Shown piece by piece: positions 1-11,630 of a DNA stretch of 64,000 bases. The DNA is from Thelephora terrestris. Lineage: Eukaryota > Basidiomycota > Agaricomycetes > Thelephorales > Thelephoraceae. Within the stretch, counting starts at the first letter, position 1. Each line of letters begins with the position of its first letter. A program made the position numbers and the translations under genes. Below the pieces are notes generated by a model. That model saw only the letters and a list, made by a program, of their open reading frames with translations, ran no database searches and was not told where the DNA came from. Location of the stretch: contig WIUZ02000011.1 of the NCBI GenBank assembly GCA_015956445.1, positions 1,389,501 to 1,453,500 on the forward strand. The letters are read 5' to 3'.

Positions 1-588
1 CCGCCCCATTCCCCGGCGGCCTCTCCCCTCGCACCCTATGGAACCTCAAACGTGTTCTGATAACCAAGACTTCCCACGTCGGAGGCCACAAATTCTCCGG
101 GAATGTCATCGTGAGTCGAAGTTTCAAATACTTTTTTTTATATACCTCCGCCTGTACTAGCTCAGGGCGATGGGCGCCACCTTTTTCCCTTTCCCCCTTT
201 GCAACCACCGTGGGGGGGAGGGGGAAAGAAAGCCCGGTTTTCCACCGTCACAGGTCGTCGGTCCGACTCCCCCGTGTTCTATCTGGTATTCGCCGTCGAG
301 CGGACCCGAACTCGTCTTATCTCCTAGACTTCCTCTTTTCTCTCTCTCTTGCCCCTTTTTCATCTTATCTACTGTCTCTCCCCAATTCAAATCTCCACCA
401 GCGTCTAACTCACCACACCTTAGATCTGTACTCCGGCAGGTCAGTCGATCTGGTACGGACGTGTAACTCCCCACGAGGTGGACGCCATCGTGGAACAGAC
501 GATCGTACAAGGGAAGATCATACCCTCCCTCTTCAGAGCCGGCTTGAACGTTTCCAGGCCGGGCTGCCTTTCCTTACACGATTGGTAG
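1..588 (+). CDS. Sucrase/ferredoxin-like protein (AIM32-like), C-terminal part
   Basis: Only the 3' end lies in the window. The reading frame from base 3 to 110 contains LITKTSHVGGHKFSGNVI, a thioredoxin-like ferredoxin motif of the Suc/Fer (AIM32) family with conserved His and Cys-pocket context. A GTGAGT donor at 111 and a TAG acceptor ending at 423 define a 313-nt intron, long for this window. The second exon, 424-588, reads ICTPAGQSIWYGRVTPHEVD and ends in NVSRPGCLSLHDW before TAG, a typical family C-terminus. Members bind a [2Fe-2S] cluster; yeast AIM32 is mitochondrial. The role here is inferred from family membership only. The start codon and N-terminal half are upstream of the window. 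Confidence 0.75.
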
Positions 589-1543
589 CAGGCTTAACGC
601 TGGCGAAAAGCCTCCTCCTCGCCACCTCTCTCTCCCCTGGTCTCGTGCAACGCGGTCCGTCGTCCGCACGGGGATTCCGATTCCAGCTCCCCCCCATCGC
701 CCGAATTAACGCCCCCCACCCACCTAACACTAGGTTAAACCGTTTGGTTAGATCTAATTGAGTGACTATCTTTCAGGGTAGTGTAGAAGTCATCCGCCAT
801 CAACCCTAGGAACGTGCTAGTGCTAGTAACTGCGGTTCCTCGTTTTCCCCCTTCACCAGCCTTCTCACCCCAATATAACGGGAGAAGCGCTCCTTTGTCC
901 TCGAGTCCATATAAACATCGCTTTTAACGGTAGACACCGCGTCGAAGCTTATACAAATTCACAGAGAAAACCAATGTCTGCTGTATATTCAAACGGGATC
1001 GTGATCAGATGCTCTTCTGAGCCACGCCTTAGTATGCAATGCAAAAGAATTCTGGAAGGAGGGAGAATGAACGAGTTTTGCATGTGTACCCCAGGTGGGA
1101 TACAAAACAGGTAAGAAGCAGAGTGAAAAATTAGTTGCAGTTGGATACAAAGACAATGTTGCAATAATTGACGGAAGAAAAAAAATAAAGGGCAGACGTC
1201 TAGGTGAAAAAAAAACGGAGGAAAAACTTGAGCGTAACACCGTCATGATGGAGAACTCCGCCGACATAAGGCGAAGGTCAGTTGTAATGACACACGAGGG
1301 AGAGGGGGGAGGGGAAAGGACCGGAAGGAAAGCATATCAAGGTGCTGAAAACGAGCGACGAATGTTGCGTGAGTCCGAGGATAGAACGACGATGACATAG
1401 GCCGATGGGAAGGAATGCAATGTTCATGGCGTTGTTACAAAGGGGATGATCTCTTTCGTATCCGTTGAGCCAGAGAGTAAAATAAAGAGAGAGAGAGAGG
1501 GGCGACATAGAACCGGGGCAAGAACCAGAGGAGTGCAACGAAC
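589..1543. other. Intergenic region between Suc/Fer gene and Sch9 gene
   Basis: No coding region with recognisable homology was seen. The plus strand is purine-rich from about 1095 to 1510, with A-runs and a short GA microsatellite near 1486-1499. This is the convergent 3' side of both neighbours, so it probably holds their untranslated regions. Confidence 0.5.
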
Positions 1544-4255
1544 TCAGAAATCGTCGATTTGCCCTCTTCTCCGTTGATTCGCGTATCGTCCAGCGGGACT
1601 CGAGTCGTCCTCCACCTCGTCCTCCGTAGTCGGCTCCTGCAACTCTTCCTCGTCAACGGCTTCGTCCGATTCAACTTCTCCCCTCAGTTTGCCGATCGCG
1701 GCCGATATCAGATCACCCGCGTCCTCCCCGTGATAGGTGAACCCTCGGAAGTTCTCCTGCACGCTGCTCGTCAGCGGCGGACTGTCTCTCCTCCCCCTTG
1801 ATCCCTTGCTGCCTCCGCTTCCCCTGTTGATCGTCACGCCCTTCTTCGGGCCGCTCTTCGAAATCTCAATCACCTTCGGCTTTGGTATGGATGTCATCCC
1901 AAGCCCTCCGAGTCCGGCGCCCCCACTTGGCCTACGTGTACCGGGATCCGATCCCAGTGGCCCATTCGGCAGATGCGTCTGGCTCGAGCTACGGCTGATG
2001 CTGACCCAAGCCTCTGAAGGATCGTCCTCGTCCAAAAAGTCGTTCACGCCCAAGCCGCTGTCGCCCAAGTTCGTACTTGTGAACTCGGGATCAAAGTTGG
2101 CGACGGACTCGTCGGATTCCACGACAGGTTTGAAAGGTGGGGTAAGCTGCTTGAGGGCGAGGGCTTTCCAGTCAATGGGAGCGAAGAACGTGTGTTCTTT
2201 CAGCTCTGCGGCGTCTCGTTGGGCCCCTAACCGGTGTTTGGGATTCCGGTTCAACAACTAGACGGGGCGGTTAGGACAGGATATCCCAACGATGTAATGG
2301 ACTTGCCCCTTTGACGAACTGCTTCCCATCTTCGTTGATAACGCCTCTGGGGAATCTGATCTTGCCAAAACAGATGTTCTTGTACATCTGCTGAGTGTCC
2401 TCTGCGTAGAACGGACTCCAGCCGCAACACATCTCGAACAGAAGCACACCCAACGACCACCAGTCTACCATCTTCGAGTACCCGTGTTCGTCTAAAAGCA
2501 CCTCGGGCGCCAGGTATTCTGTCGTTCCGCAGAACGTGTTCGTGAGCTCATCCGCGCGCAAGTCAGGTTTCGACAGTCCAAAGTCGCACAGAGCAACGTG
2601 ACCTGTAGCGTCAAGAAGGATGTTCTCGGGTTTCAGGTCCCTGGGAGAAAAGGGTTAACGGTCGGTGGAGAATACGAGGCGGCGTGGAGACTTTACCTGT
2701 ACACGATGTCGTACTTGTGCAGGTGCTCGAGAGCCAAGATCAACTCGGCGATGTAAAACCTTGCCCTCTCCTCACTGAATCTGGTCTCCTTCTGTAAATG
2801 CCAGAATAGCTCTCCACCGCTCTTGAAGTCTGTCACGAGGTATAGGTCGGCATCGGTCTGGAAACTGAATTTCAAGCCGACGAGGAAGGGTGAATCGAGG
2901 GATCGTTGGAGGATCTTGCGTTCGCCGATCGTGTGGGCAACTTCCTTCTTTGCTACGATTTCCTTCTTGGAAAGGACTTTCATGGCATAGATCCTCTTGG
3001 TGTCCCTCTTTCGGACCTGGAAGACCTTGCCGAACGTCCCACGGCCGATGAGCTTGAGGAATTCAAAGTCTCTCGGGGTCAACGCGCGCTTATTCTGTGA
3101 TGCCGCCCGTTAAGACCGTAGACGAAAAGGGAAAGACCGACGGGGTTGCCAACCTTGTAAGCTTCGAAGGTGATCTGGACCCTGATTTCGCCACTAACAG
3201 GTTCGCTCTCCAACGGCGTTAACCTGGAAACGAAGAAATTAGACCGCGTGGCATGGATCCAAGGAGACAATCACGCACTTGTACCAATGATCGACAGTGT
3301 GATCGTGCTGAAGGGTCGGTCTAATCTGAACGGTTCCAAGGAAGGAATGGGTGTCCTCCGACCGGTCGTAGATGCTACACATCAGATGTGATTCCTCCGA
3401 AGACACGTCGCTGATTAAAATGAAAATAGGTTTAGTGGTCGTTCGGAGGAGGGCCGGAAGTCCGGAAAAGAGGGAGCCAAAAGGAGGAAGAAAATGGGCG
3501 TGATAGGAGTGGAGTGGGAGCAGGGTGTGGATGAATTGTCTGCCGATAAGGATGGAGAGAGGAAATGTAGAGACTCACAAAGAAACTTCGTGCTTCCACA
3601 CAGGATTGTGGGCTGATCTGATATTTGAGCCAAGAATGCCATTGGTCTTTGATGAGAGGAGGGACTTTGTTGGGGCGGAAGATTGTGAGTTGGGAACGCG
3701 ACCGTTTGGGGTTACTGAGCCATTTCTTTTGTCGGCAGAAGCTCTGTTTCCGATAGCATTGAGAGAAGCGAGGGCGGTGGAAGAAGGGTTTCGGGACAAG
3801 GTAGTAGCGACACCTTTGACTTCCCTGTCGGCCTCGTCTGTGGGATCTCTCGAGACAAATTCGTTTTGCTCGAACTGGACGACGACGTAGGGACGAGCTT
3901 GGAGGGATGGGACGTTCAAACCCCTCGCTTGGATGAGTTTTACGTGTATCTGGCCCTTGGACGGGCCAGAAGTTTGCGGTCTCGGAGTTGGCTGGGATGA
4001 CGGAGGTTTTGCTTTCGGCTTTGGGGGTTCCATTATGTTGAAAATTGGTGCATGAAAAGTAGTGGTGGGCGAGGCGAGGTGTGTCTTTGAGACGAACTGG
4101 ATATCAGATGGGGTGAGGATGGTTGGCGTGGTCGGGAGGTTGCCGTAATCGGGAGAGTCGAGAGCTGTGGGAGAATCAAAAGGGTTTGACTTCTCCCCGC
4201 CACTATGGCCAGGCCGCGGCGTTGTCTCGCCGCTGGGCAGCCAATATTTGAGCAT
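1544..4255 (-). CDS. SCH9: Sch9-type AGC protein kinase with C2-like N-terminal domain
   Basis: The first exon (4255-3579) carries a Pro/Ser-rich head and then a C2-like segment, GQIHVKLIQARGLNVPSLQ followed by ARPYVVVQFEQNEFVSRD. Later exons give the kinase domain: glycine loop LIGRGTFGKVFQVRKRDTKR, VAIK-type lysine in YAMKVLSKKE, catalytic loop YRDLKPENILLD, DFG in LCDFGLSKPDL, and activation segment NTFCGTTEYLAPEVLL. The AGC tail includes a hydrophobic-motif-like stretch near GVNDFLDEDDPSEAW. This order (C2, kinase, AGC tail) is that of Sch9, the fungal S6K-like kinase downstream of TORC1 that controls ribosome synthesis and growth. The ATG at 4255 is the first in frame. One intron (2258-2306) uses a GC donor, and the donor after FEAYK (near 3096) is a weak GTTGGC. 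The Tim17-like gene ends only 99 bp upstream, so its promoter must be short or overlap that gene. Confidence 0.9.
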
Positions 4256-4354
4256 AAATCTGATTAGTTGCGGAATGGTGGTAGTCGAGTGGGGAGAAGT
4301 GGAGGTGGATTTTTGCAGAAGAAAGAGAGGAGGGTTGGGTGGAGATATAAACGT

Positions 4355-4889
4355 TTAGGGCTCCACTTCTAATTCGAGGCTCTCCTTCACTTTTCGCATC
4401 CCCGCCATCCCCAAACCGACGAGAAATCCGAGGAGGACTGATTGTCCGGTGGTCCGAAGTCCCAATCTGTCTGTGAATCCAATAATTTAACTTTTTTTTT
4501 TTTTAACCTCAGTAAGTAAACTCACAGACAAGTCCGAATACAGCGCCCGTTCCCACCCCGGCCCCAACCTCCGCTGCCTGTTCAAATCCAAATCTCCGGA
4601 TGCTCTCCTCGATTGTCACCCACCCCACCGCCGTCGCGCTCAGCTTCATTCCCTGCCTGCCCCCCTCCCGCAGCCCCCCCAGCATCATTCGATAGTTTTT
4701 TGTCTTCTTGTAGAAATACCAGCCTCGTAGCGTCGTCGGAGCCCGGTGCGCGTTTTCCGCCAGGAAGCGGAGTCCTTCCTTCCGCGAACCGCTCACTGCA
4801 CCAATGACCGTCCCTACCCCCAACGCTGCCCCCGGCACTTGGTACAATCGAGGCGGAATACTTATGTGGATAGCCTCATTTTCTTCCAT
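4355..4889 (-). CDS. Tim17/Tim22/Tim23-superfamily membrane protein
   Basis: Two exons join across a short intron (about 4471-4526, GTGAGT to CAG) to give a roughly 160-residue protein. It has several glycine-rich hydrophobic segments: GAALGVGTVIGAVSGSRKEG, then MKLSATAVGWVTIEE, AAEVGAGVGTGAVFGLVC, and SVLLGFLVGLGMAGMRK at the C-terminus. Small, Gly/Ala-rich four-helix proteins of this shape belong to the Tim17/22/23 or complex I B14.7-like superfamily, which act in the mitochondrial inner membrane or peroxisomes. Which subfamily is not clear to me. The start is the ATG at 4889. The 3' end lies very close to the Sch9 start on the same strand. Confidence 0.6.
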
Positions 4890-5286
4890 GAATAATTCGA
4901 GATTTGAGTTTGGTCGTGGCGAATGTCTTGGATTTGCGCATGCTTGTCCCCCTCAAACAAGTACAAATCTGTTTTGGCCCACAAACAAATTATCTTATCC
5001 TCCCTCTCAATCTCTTCGCTCTTCCTTGCACCGTCCTCTCCAGTTTCCGTTTTCTTTCTTGCTTCCAAGTGCCATTGTTCAAGCTCAAGATGCATCATTC
5101 CTTCCCCTCCCACGCATGCATCCCTCATGATGACATAAGCAACCGTGGCCTCGCCTCGACTTCAACGTCTTAGCACGGACACGATCCACCGCTCAACCTG
5201 GCCAGCCGCATCTCCTCTCAGTCTTCGCTCTCTCAGGCTTCTCGTCAGGAATTAGTGCTTTTCGGACACAGTGAACCACCGTTGCC
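4890..5286. other. Divergent promoter region, Tim17-like / forkhead
   Basis: This is the 397-bp gap between the divergent start codons at 4889 (minus) and 5287 (plus). It is pyrimidine-rich on the plus strand near 4980-5070, as is usual upstream of fungal genes. No RNA gene or repeat was seen. Confidence 0.45.
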
Positions 5287-6595
5287 ATGGATTTGGAGCA
5301 ACAGCAAAATCAACAACGGCAGCTCCAGCAGATGATCCCTCCAAGCATGCTCACCCCTCCCGGTCAATACTTCCCAGATCCCAACCCCGACCTCACCGGT
5401 GGTCTTCCGATTAGTCTCGATTCCCTCAGGGACGGACCACCGGGGAGCAAACCTTTCTATCCTTACTCAACCCTCATTCGGTTCGTGTCTCAAAACATCG
5501 CGTCGAGCAGCGTTGACCGTTTGTCTAGCTACGCGATCAAGGGTTCGCCGACGGGAAAGCTTCTGTTGGAAGATATCTACTACGCCATCGAATCCAGAGT
5601 GAGTAGCGCCTGTTTCGTGTTCAAGTCGCGTCGAGTTCGCTTATCATTCTCTTAGTTCCCTTACTTTCGAACTGCCCCAGCGGGTTGGAAGGTACAGCTT
5701 TCGTGAAACCCCTCGTTGACGCATCTCGCTGAACGCTTCCAAGAATTCCGTTCGCCACAATCTCTCCCTGAACCCATGTTTCGAAAAAGTTCCCAGACCG
5801 TTGACGGATAGAGGAAAGGGCTCGTACTGGACCGTCAACGACTCGGTTGACCCGCGCACCGGCGTTCATCGCGTTCGAAAGAAGAAGGGCAAATCCTCCA
5901 AGAACGGTGCCGCCGGGGCGTCTGGGACAGGTAGTGACGATCCTGACATGGACGCCGACTACGTGCCGTCGGTTGATGGAACGGATGGGGATCCAGGGGG
6001 CACGCCTGGTCCGTTTGACAATGCCTCTTATGTGGTACCCCAGGAGATTCAACAGAATGGGGGGACAAGCAGGGTCGTGCAGGCCCCCCCTCCTCCCCCT
6101 TTTGCGCCGCCGTTCCCACCTACGTACGCCCAAATGCACCAAGCACTAATCACGTTGATTTTGACCTATTTTGGTTTTCGCAGATTTGATCCCTCTTTCC
6201 CACCTCACCTACTTCCACCTCCCCCCGGAATTCCCGGAATCCTCCCTCCCTTCAACGCGGACGAAGCATTCGACATGGATGAACACGGGAATTTTGATTG
6301 GAAGTCCATGTGGAAAAAGGAGCTGAGCCAGCTTATTCAAGTTACGGACGAACAGGAAAAGACGGGGGTCGATCAGGAATGGTTCAGGATCATGTTATGG
6401 AAGCTGAGGGCCGCCTTCTTCACACCCCCTCCACCGCCAGCTGGACATCCGGGACACCCACCACTCCCTGGTCACCCAGGACACCTCCCCCACACGCCAG
6501 TGTTGCAATCGCTTCCACCACCACCTAACGGGGGCAACCCTGACGGTGTGGTCATGGGGGGTGTACCGGTTCAACAGGTTCAACAAGACCTTTGA
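5287..6595 (+). CDS. Forkhead transcription factor
   Basis: Exons 5287-5598, 5656-5691 and 5744-6595 join to a complete fork-head domain: [19 protein letters not shown], then [30 protein letters not shown] and [18 protein letters not shown], ending [14 protein letters not shown]. The second exon is only 36 nt and codes part of helix 3, and the H3 motif NSVRHNLS is intact. The basic wing is followed by [12 protein letters not shown], a likely nuclear signal. The C-terminal half is Pro/Gly-rich. Positions 6124-6183 look like a 60-nt intron (GTACGC donor, ACTAATC branch site, CGCAG acceptor) that is also open in frame, so a longer retained form is possible. Fungal forkhead factors control cell-cycle or developmental genes, but the specific targets here cannot be inferred. 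Confidence 0.88.
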
Positions 6596-7579
6596 TCCCG
6601 GAGTGCTCTGATGTACTCACGAAAACCCCTCCGAGTTCTGTCTTTGATTTGTCCTGTTACCTTTGCTGTCAGTGCTGCGGAGTCCTTCTCAGATTATCGA
6701 ACTATGGAATTCGACTGCTGCTCATGTCTTCCCTCGTGCTCTTTTCCTTGATGAATTCTTCTTGCTCTCAGTCGAAGCTTTACCACTTCCAACCCCCTTA
6801 TCTTTCGAGATGTTTTCCGATACGTCATCTGATTGTGAGCCTTGTATCTTCTTTTGGTTTCTAAATACACCGTTCAGGCATATACTTGTGATGTTTCCTT
6901 ATCTCCGTGGTGCCCGGACAGAGCAAAAATGCCTCTGTCGAAGGCACCAAGGCTGATGCTCCCGTACTTCGTTTACTATGACATCACCACAAGGTACACA
7001 TTCAAGCGTGGTGGAGATCATCATTGATCTGCTTGTTTGTTCTCCAACGTATGCATAGGTCTCGCCTCCCCTCGCAACCTTTGACCGGCCCCTCAGCCCG
7101 CGGAGCCTGAGAGGCTGCGCGTTTTTGGCCGAGGGACGGGGAGTTCTGAGGTATATTGGCCCTGCTACCCCTGGAAGTGTGGGCCTGATGCATTCTAGCG
7201 TCATGCATTCTGGGCCCTACTTGACTTGGCAATCCGAGGGAAATAGATGTAAATCACGCTTGAACTTTGAAGCTTGAGCGCGTCCTTTGAGCCCGAATCT
7301 CCCTGAGCTCGCTCGCGGTGCAGGGTTGCCGGAGTTGCGGTGTACTTCGCTTTGATCCTTTGATCGACCAGCGATCGGTTCTGCCCGCCAAACTGTTTCC
7401 ATTCCTAGGCACCGGTTTATGAAGTGAGAGCCGGTCAACATAGCGTGGGCGGATTGGCCTCCTCAGATCTAAAGGAGGGGTTTCTCAGTAGATGGGGTCG
7501 TATATATTCAGCCCAATTAAGGCCCGGTGTGAGTTCACCTTCCTCCCTTCCATCCCTCTTTCGCCCTCGCTTCACCATA
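6596..7579. other. Intergenic region between forkhead and DUF6533 genes
   Basis: Nothing convincing was found on either strand. The first ~350 bp is T-rich on the plus strand and is probably 3' untranslated sequence of the forkhead gene. A TATATA-like stretch near 7501 lies about 80 bp before the next start. Confidence 0.45.
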
Positions 7580-9417
7580 ATGACATCGAATAGCTCAGCG
7601 CCCGTCGACGAAATGTGCTTGCAAAGCCTACAAGCACTCAGTAACGAAAAGTGAGCAGACTGAAGCTTTCCTCTCGGTCGTGGGTCAACGCAAGGCTGAA
7701 TTCAGAAATCTGGGGTTCTCGCAGCTTAGCCCTCAACGTGAGCGTGACCGTCCGATCTCCCTCTTGAATTCATGGATTTGACGTTTGGAGGTACTATATC
7801 CAGGCGATCTCAAAGGCGTTTTCCGCCTTGTACCTTTACGACTATTTGTTGACCATCGGGGACGAGGTGCGTTTTGCCACACACACACACACAGTTTCCA
7901 TTTGATCCGGTTTCTGGACGGTGCTGTAGGTTCAATTTGCGTGGAAGGGGCGGAAAACGTGGTGTGAGCGACGGGGTGGTTCTTTGACTCAAAGTTTATC
8001 TCACTGACGGATCTTATAGTATTCTCGATCTACGTCCTCGTGAGTCCCTTAGTTGGGGGGGAGGCGAAGTGTGTGCATTTCACTCACGTGTTCACCATAT
8101 CAGAATAGGTATGCGACTATGGGTCTGATACTTTTGTATTGGATCAGGCCGAGAGATAGTTTAGGCACACAAGCGGTACGCCCTCCCCCCCCAAAAAACA
8201 TACATACACACACACACTTTTCGTCTTCACCCCTTCTGATTGCACCTTCTGTAGAAGTGAGAGCCTGTTCGGGGGCAATTCTATTTTGGAAAAAATAGCG
8301 TGCTGACCTGAACCCCTTCGAACGAAGCTGTTCCAGAACGGTAATCGTCGACCAGGTTTTCCTCGTTTGCATAACGCTATTTAGTCAACTGTTCATGGCT
8401 CTAAAGTAACGGATGTGTTTCTCCTGGGATCTATTAATCGGACGTTCATGACCCCGGTTCTTAGGGTCTACGCGGTAACGAGCAAGAACAAGCCGTTGAC
8501 GGGCGCTTTGGTGTCGTTGATGGTCTCCCAACTGGCGTTCGGAATTTTCTCGACCGGGCGGTCGATACTCGATCCTCCTAGTTCGTGACCCCCTTTTTGC
8601 GCTGCAAAATGGGGGAGGGTGTTTTACTGAATGGTTTACCACAGTGGAGGCGATCAAGCTTCCCGATTGCGAAGGGGTGTACCGAAGCTGCGCTTTGGGG
8701 GGCAAGTTCCAAATGGCCTATACCGCTCTCAGCCTAGCGTTCGGTACGCGTTCTCGGTTTTCTACTGCTCGAGCGGCTCTCTCGCGTACTCACGAAGGGG
8801 GCAAACATCTAGACGTCCTCGCGTTCATGGCCATCATCTGCTTCTCACACCCGTGGAAGGACCGCGGGCTCATCACGACCCTGCAGCGAACGATATGTCA
8901 GGACTCTACCGGGTATTTCTTGTCTGTACTCTCCATCCAGATCTTTGTCACCGTGGCCGTCAGTTCCGGAGCCCCTGTGAGTCGATCCTTCTGCACGCGA
9001 CCTCTTGAATTCTTCAAGAGATTTCTCACCGGCGTTCTGTTTTCTTCAGTACCCTCGGGCTCTTTTCCCAGTCATGTGAGAGGCCCTTCCTTACTTCATT
9101 GCCCACGAGCCCGACCCCGGCTAATTAATACCCACCTTCTCCATCTTAGAACCAACGTGTGAGCTTATATTTAACGTTAGGGTCGCTCGATCCCTTCGGA
9201 AGAAAAGCTAAACCTTATTCTTGACCCTAGGCTAATCCCGTTGATGGTTTCGAGGATCGTCCTTTCCCTCAGAAAGGCAGCCAGTCCCGTGGTCTCTTAT
9301 GGAGACTGGACGGTGAAGAACCTCACTACCGTCGAAACGGGCGATTCCGCCTTGATGTTCAATCATGAGATGCAGTTCCGGAGACGGACGGCGTTTTCGT
9401 CGCGTGAGGAAGAGTGA
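7580..9417 (+). CDS. DUF6533-type multi-pass membrane protein
   Basis: The gene is broken by many short introns. Recognisable exons read in order: YYIQAISKAFSALYLYDYLL then TIGDE (the DUF6533 signature), VQFAWKGRKTW, VFSIYVL, NRYATMGLILLYWI, LRVYAVTSKNKPLTGALV, SLMVSQLAFGIFSTGRS, an extracellular-type stretch with LPDCEGVYRSCALG, then DVLAFMAIICFS and LIPLMVSRIVLSLRKAA before the tail ending SREEE and TGA at 9415-9417. This is the usual layout of the large mushroom family of about seven-helix proteins with an N-terminal DUF6533 domain, whose function is unknown. I took the ATG at 7580 as start; the splice joint between the second and third exons could not be fixed by eye. Two introns carry CA microsatellites (near 7880 and 8200). 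Confidence 0.72.
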
Positions 9418-9781
9418 TACGTCGTTCGCTCCTTTGTCCGTCAAATGTACACGCCTAGCCGATGCCGACTGCTCGCGCCTGGCACTGTGCAAGGCGTTCA
9501 CTGTATCCCCTAGAGCAGTTGCCGAGCACTTCGCTCAGTAACGGGCCCATTTGCCTCTTGTTTCTTGTCATTGTAGCCTAGGTAGAGTTGTCGCAAGTAC
9601 ATCGCGGGCACGTATCTAAGATTATTTTCGGTCGCGAAGAACCCGATTTCCATCACCGATCGCCGTCATGCTGCTATAGGAGGCTGGTCGGTGATGCCCA
9701 GGGTTGCCACCATTCGCCAAGGTCTGTTGAGCAAACGGCTGGAAGTGCCATGCCACGGGGCTCCGCATCCACGTCGAAGAT
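9418..9781. other. Convergent 3' region, DUF6533 gene / F-box gene
   Basis: The two flanking genes end here from opposite strands. I saw no further gene, RNA or repeat. Confidence 0.45.
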
Positions 9782-11165
9782 TTAGAGCTCGTGGACGTAC
9801 TCCCGCACCCGTGACCTCTCGATGACCTCCGCTCGTCTGGGGATGTTTCCTAGCCCAAGCCTCCGCAGCTTGCATCCCCCTTCTAACCTCTCCTTGAGGA
9901 TCCCTGCCAAAACCTTCAAATTTGGCCTCCCCGATATCTCGAGCGTCGAAAGGAGGGGACACGGGATGTCAGTGTCAACAGCGGAGATCGTGAGTTTTAG
10001 TACCTGGAGGAGGCGATGGACGGGTTCCGTCGCCGTGCTTGCCCTCACAATTAGCTTTTCGAGTTGGGGGAACATGGAGAGGAGAGGGAGTGTGTACTCA
10101 TTGTTGCGTCTAAAATGGACCCAAAGCTCCTGGACCTCCCCGCCGAAGGAAGCTGAGGAATATTTCTGTGTGCATCGATGTCGAGTCTGCATGTTCGAAG
10201 AGCCTTATCTGCATGTTGTGACTGGTTCCTTGAACAGTCAGCCCGGAGGGATAGAAGTATATGATCTCAAGGGAGGTCGCCGCATGGAAAGATAAATCCA
10301 GTGGTAAGGTGGGAGGACGCATCCAATCAAATTGCGGGATGATGTTCGTAAATTGCATAGCGATCCGATTGGGAGGTAGGTCGACCGAATTCAGGAATTG
10401 GCTTGCGAGGTTGGAGGCGAAACCACGGATGTGTAGCCTCTGTAGGTCACGCAAGGCGACTAGGGTGGGAATATCCTGGACAGATGGAAAATGATTAGAG
10501 CAGAAACCAAGGCTCAGGAAAAGCTCCTCGAGCCTGCGACTGTTCCGCAGCGTTTCGAAGAATGGATTCCAAAATGTGACATTAATACCGGTAGGCGATA
10601 ACTGCAGACGGAGGGACGAAAGTCCTTGGAAGTGGTTGTTGGGGAAGGGGTTGAAGTCGTTAACGTACAACTCCCGGAGGGACCGAAAATCGTCGTTGAA
10701 GAGAGCCGGCAAAGCACCCCTGGAGGCAAGGTCAGTGTGGGGGAGTATGTGGAGTATCTCGAGCAATGGAGCTGGTCGGTTGCATAACTCGGAGAAATCC
10801 TGGATGGAGGACCCTGCACAACGAAGGGCGCGCAATCGATTGACATACGGGACGACCGCAGCCAGTCCGTGTTTGAGGTCCGCGTCCAGCGATAAGTCGG
10901 ACTCGCCTGACCGGTGGATGAACAATTGGGTCAGGTCGCCCGAATTCTTGGTTGAACCTCTGACAATCAGGTGTGACCACAGCTGTGGAGCAGCAATCGA
11001 AATTCTGCGCCAATGTTGGCAGGTATGCGTGACCGCGAGTAAATCCGCGAGCGGTGACCGTGTCGATTGAGGTTGTTCGGATCCCTTTCTGATCACTACC
11101 GGCCGAAGATGAACAAACACCTCGCGGAGGATCTCTGGAGGTAGTTGGTTGACAGGCGAATGCAT
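9782..11165 (-). CDS. F-box protein with LRR-like C-terminus, apparent frameshift
   Basis: The N-terminus after the ATG at 11165 reads MHSPVNQLPPEILREVFVHL and continues with TCQHWRRISIAAPQLWSHL, the standard mushroom F-box. The remainder has spaced leucines (LRELYVNDF, GLSSLRLQLS, LEELFLSLGF, DLQRLHIRGF), matching the irregular LRR-like repeats of this family. F-box proteins link Skp1-Cullin1 ubiquitin ligases to targets, and this family is greatly expanded in Agaricomycetes. The frame runs out near 10,110 while a second frame continues with VQELWVHFRRNNEYTLPLL to the stop at 9782. Dropping one base from the CCCC run at 10138-10141 makes the two join as FLRREVQELW. This is a sequencing error, a polymorphism or a recent loss of function. 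About 460 residues would result. Confidence 0.75.
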
Positions 11166-11630
11166 TCGCAGCAAATCGGAGTCGGGATGCCACCTGGAGT
11201 AGCTGCCGAGCCATTCGTCGCATGAGAGACCCAGGAGCCTGAGATACGATCAACCCACCTGGACTCTGGTGGAGGTCCCTTCCTACTGATCGCGAGGGAT
11301 CGAGCGCGGTACCTGGGTGGTGAGGTCAGCGAGCGACGAGGTCGAAACATCCCCCCACCAACATTGAAACGAGGGACCTTGTCAGGCCGTCAAGAGTTGC
11401 TAGCGTACCCTCATTGACGAGGCCCTCCATCCGATCGGGGACGAAACTGTAGAAGTGAGTAAAACCAGTTTTGATTCCAAGGCGGACTCTATGGTTAGCG
11501 GCAATTCCCAGGATTCTACGGCCACCGGCGAAGCGCCAATCCTTTCGGCATTTCCCCGCCAGCCTTGTGGCCACCGCGTGAAGTCGTGGACTTTGGTATC
11601 TCCCAACCATCTTGATCGAATCTACCCAAC
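11166..11630. other. Divergent promoter region, F-box / ISG12-like gene 1
   Basis: Non-coding by inspection. The part from about 11,485 to 11,630 is repeated upstream of the second ISG12-like gene (about 13,205-13,377), so it is the upstream part of a tandem duplication unit. Confidence 0.5.

Noticed and set aside
111-761. 216-codon plus-strand frame near the left edge
   Set aside because: It crosses the intron and the wrong frame of the Suc/Fer gene, whose protein motifs are clear in the other frame.
6124-6183. Stop-free in-frame introns in the forkhead, CYC2-like (32,693-32,746) and DUF4139 (27,216-27,272) genes as regulated retention events
   Set aside because: Short introns of length 3n without stops are expected by chance in a gene set of this size, and family alignments favour splicing in each case.
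7870-8225. CA dinucleotide runs inside the DUF6533 gene
   Set aside because: Short intronic microsatellites, ordinary in such introns.
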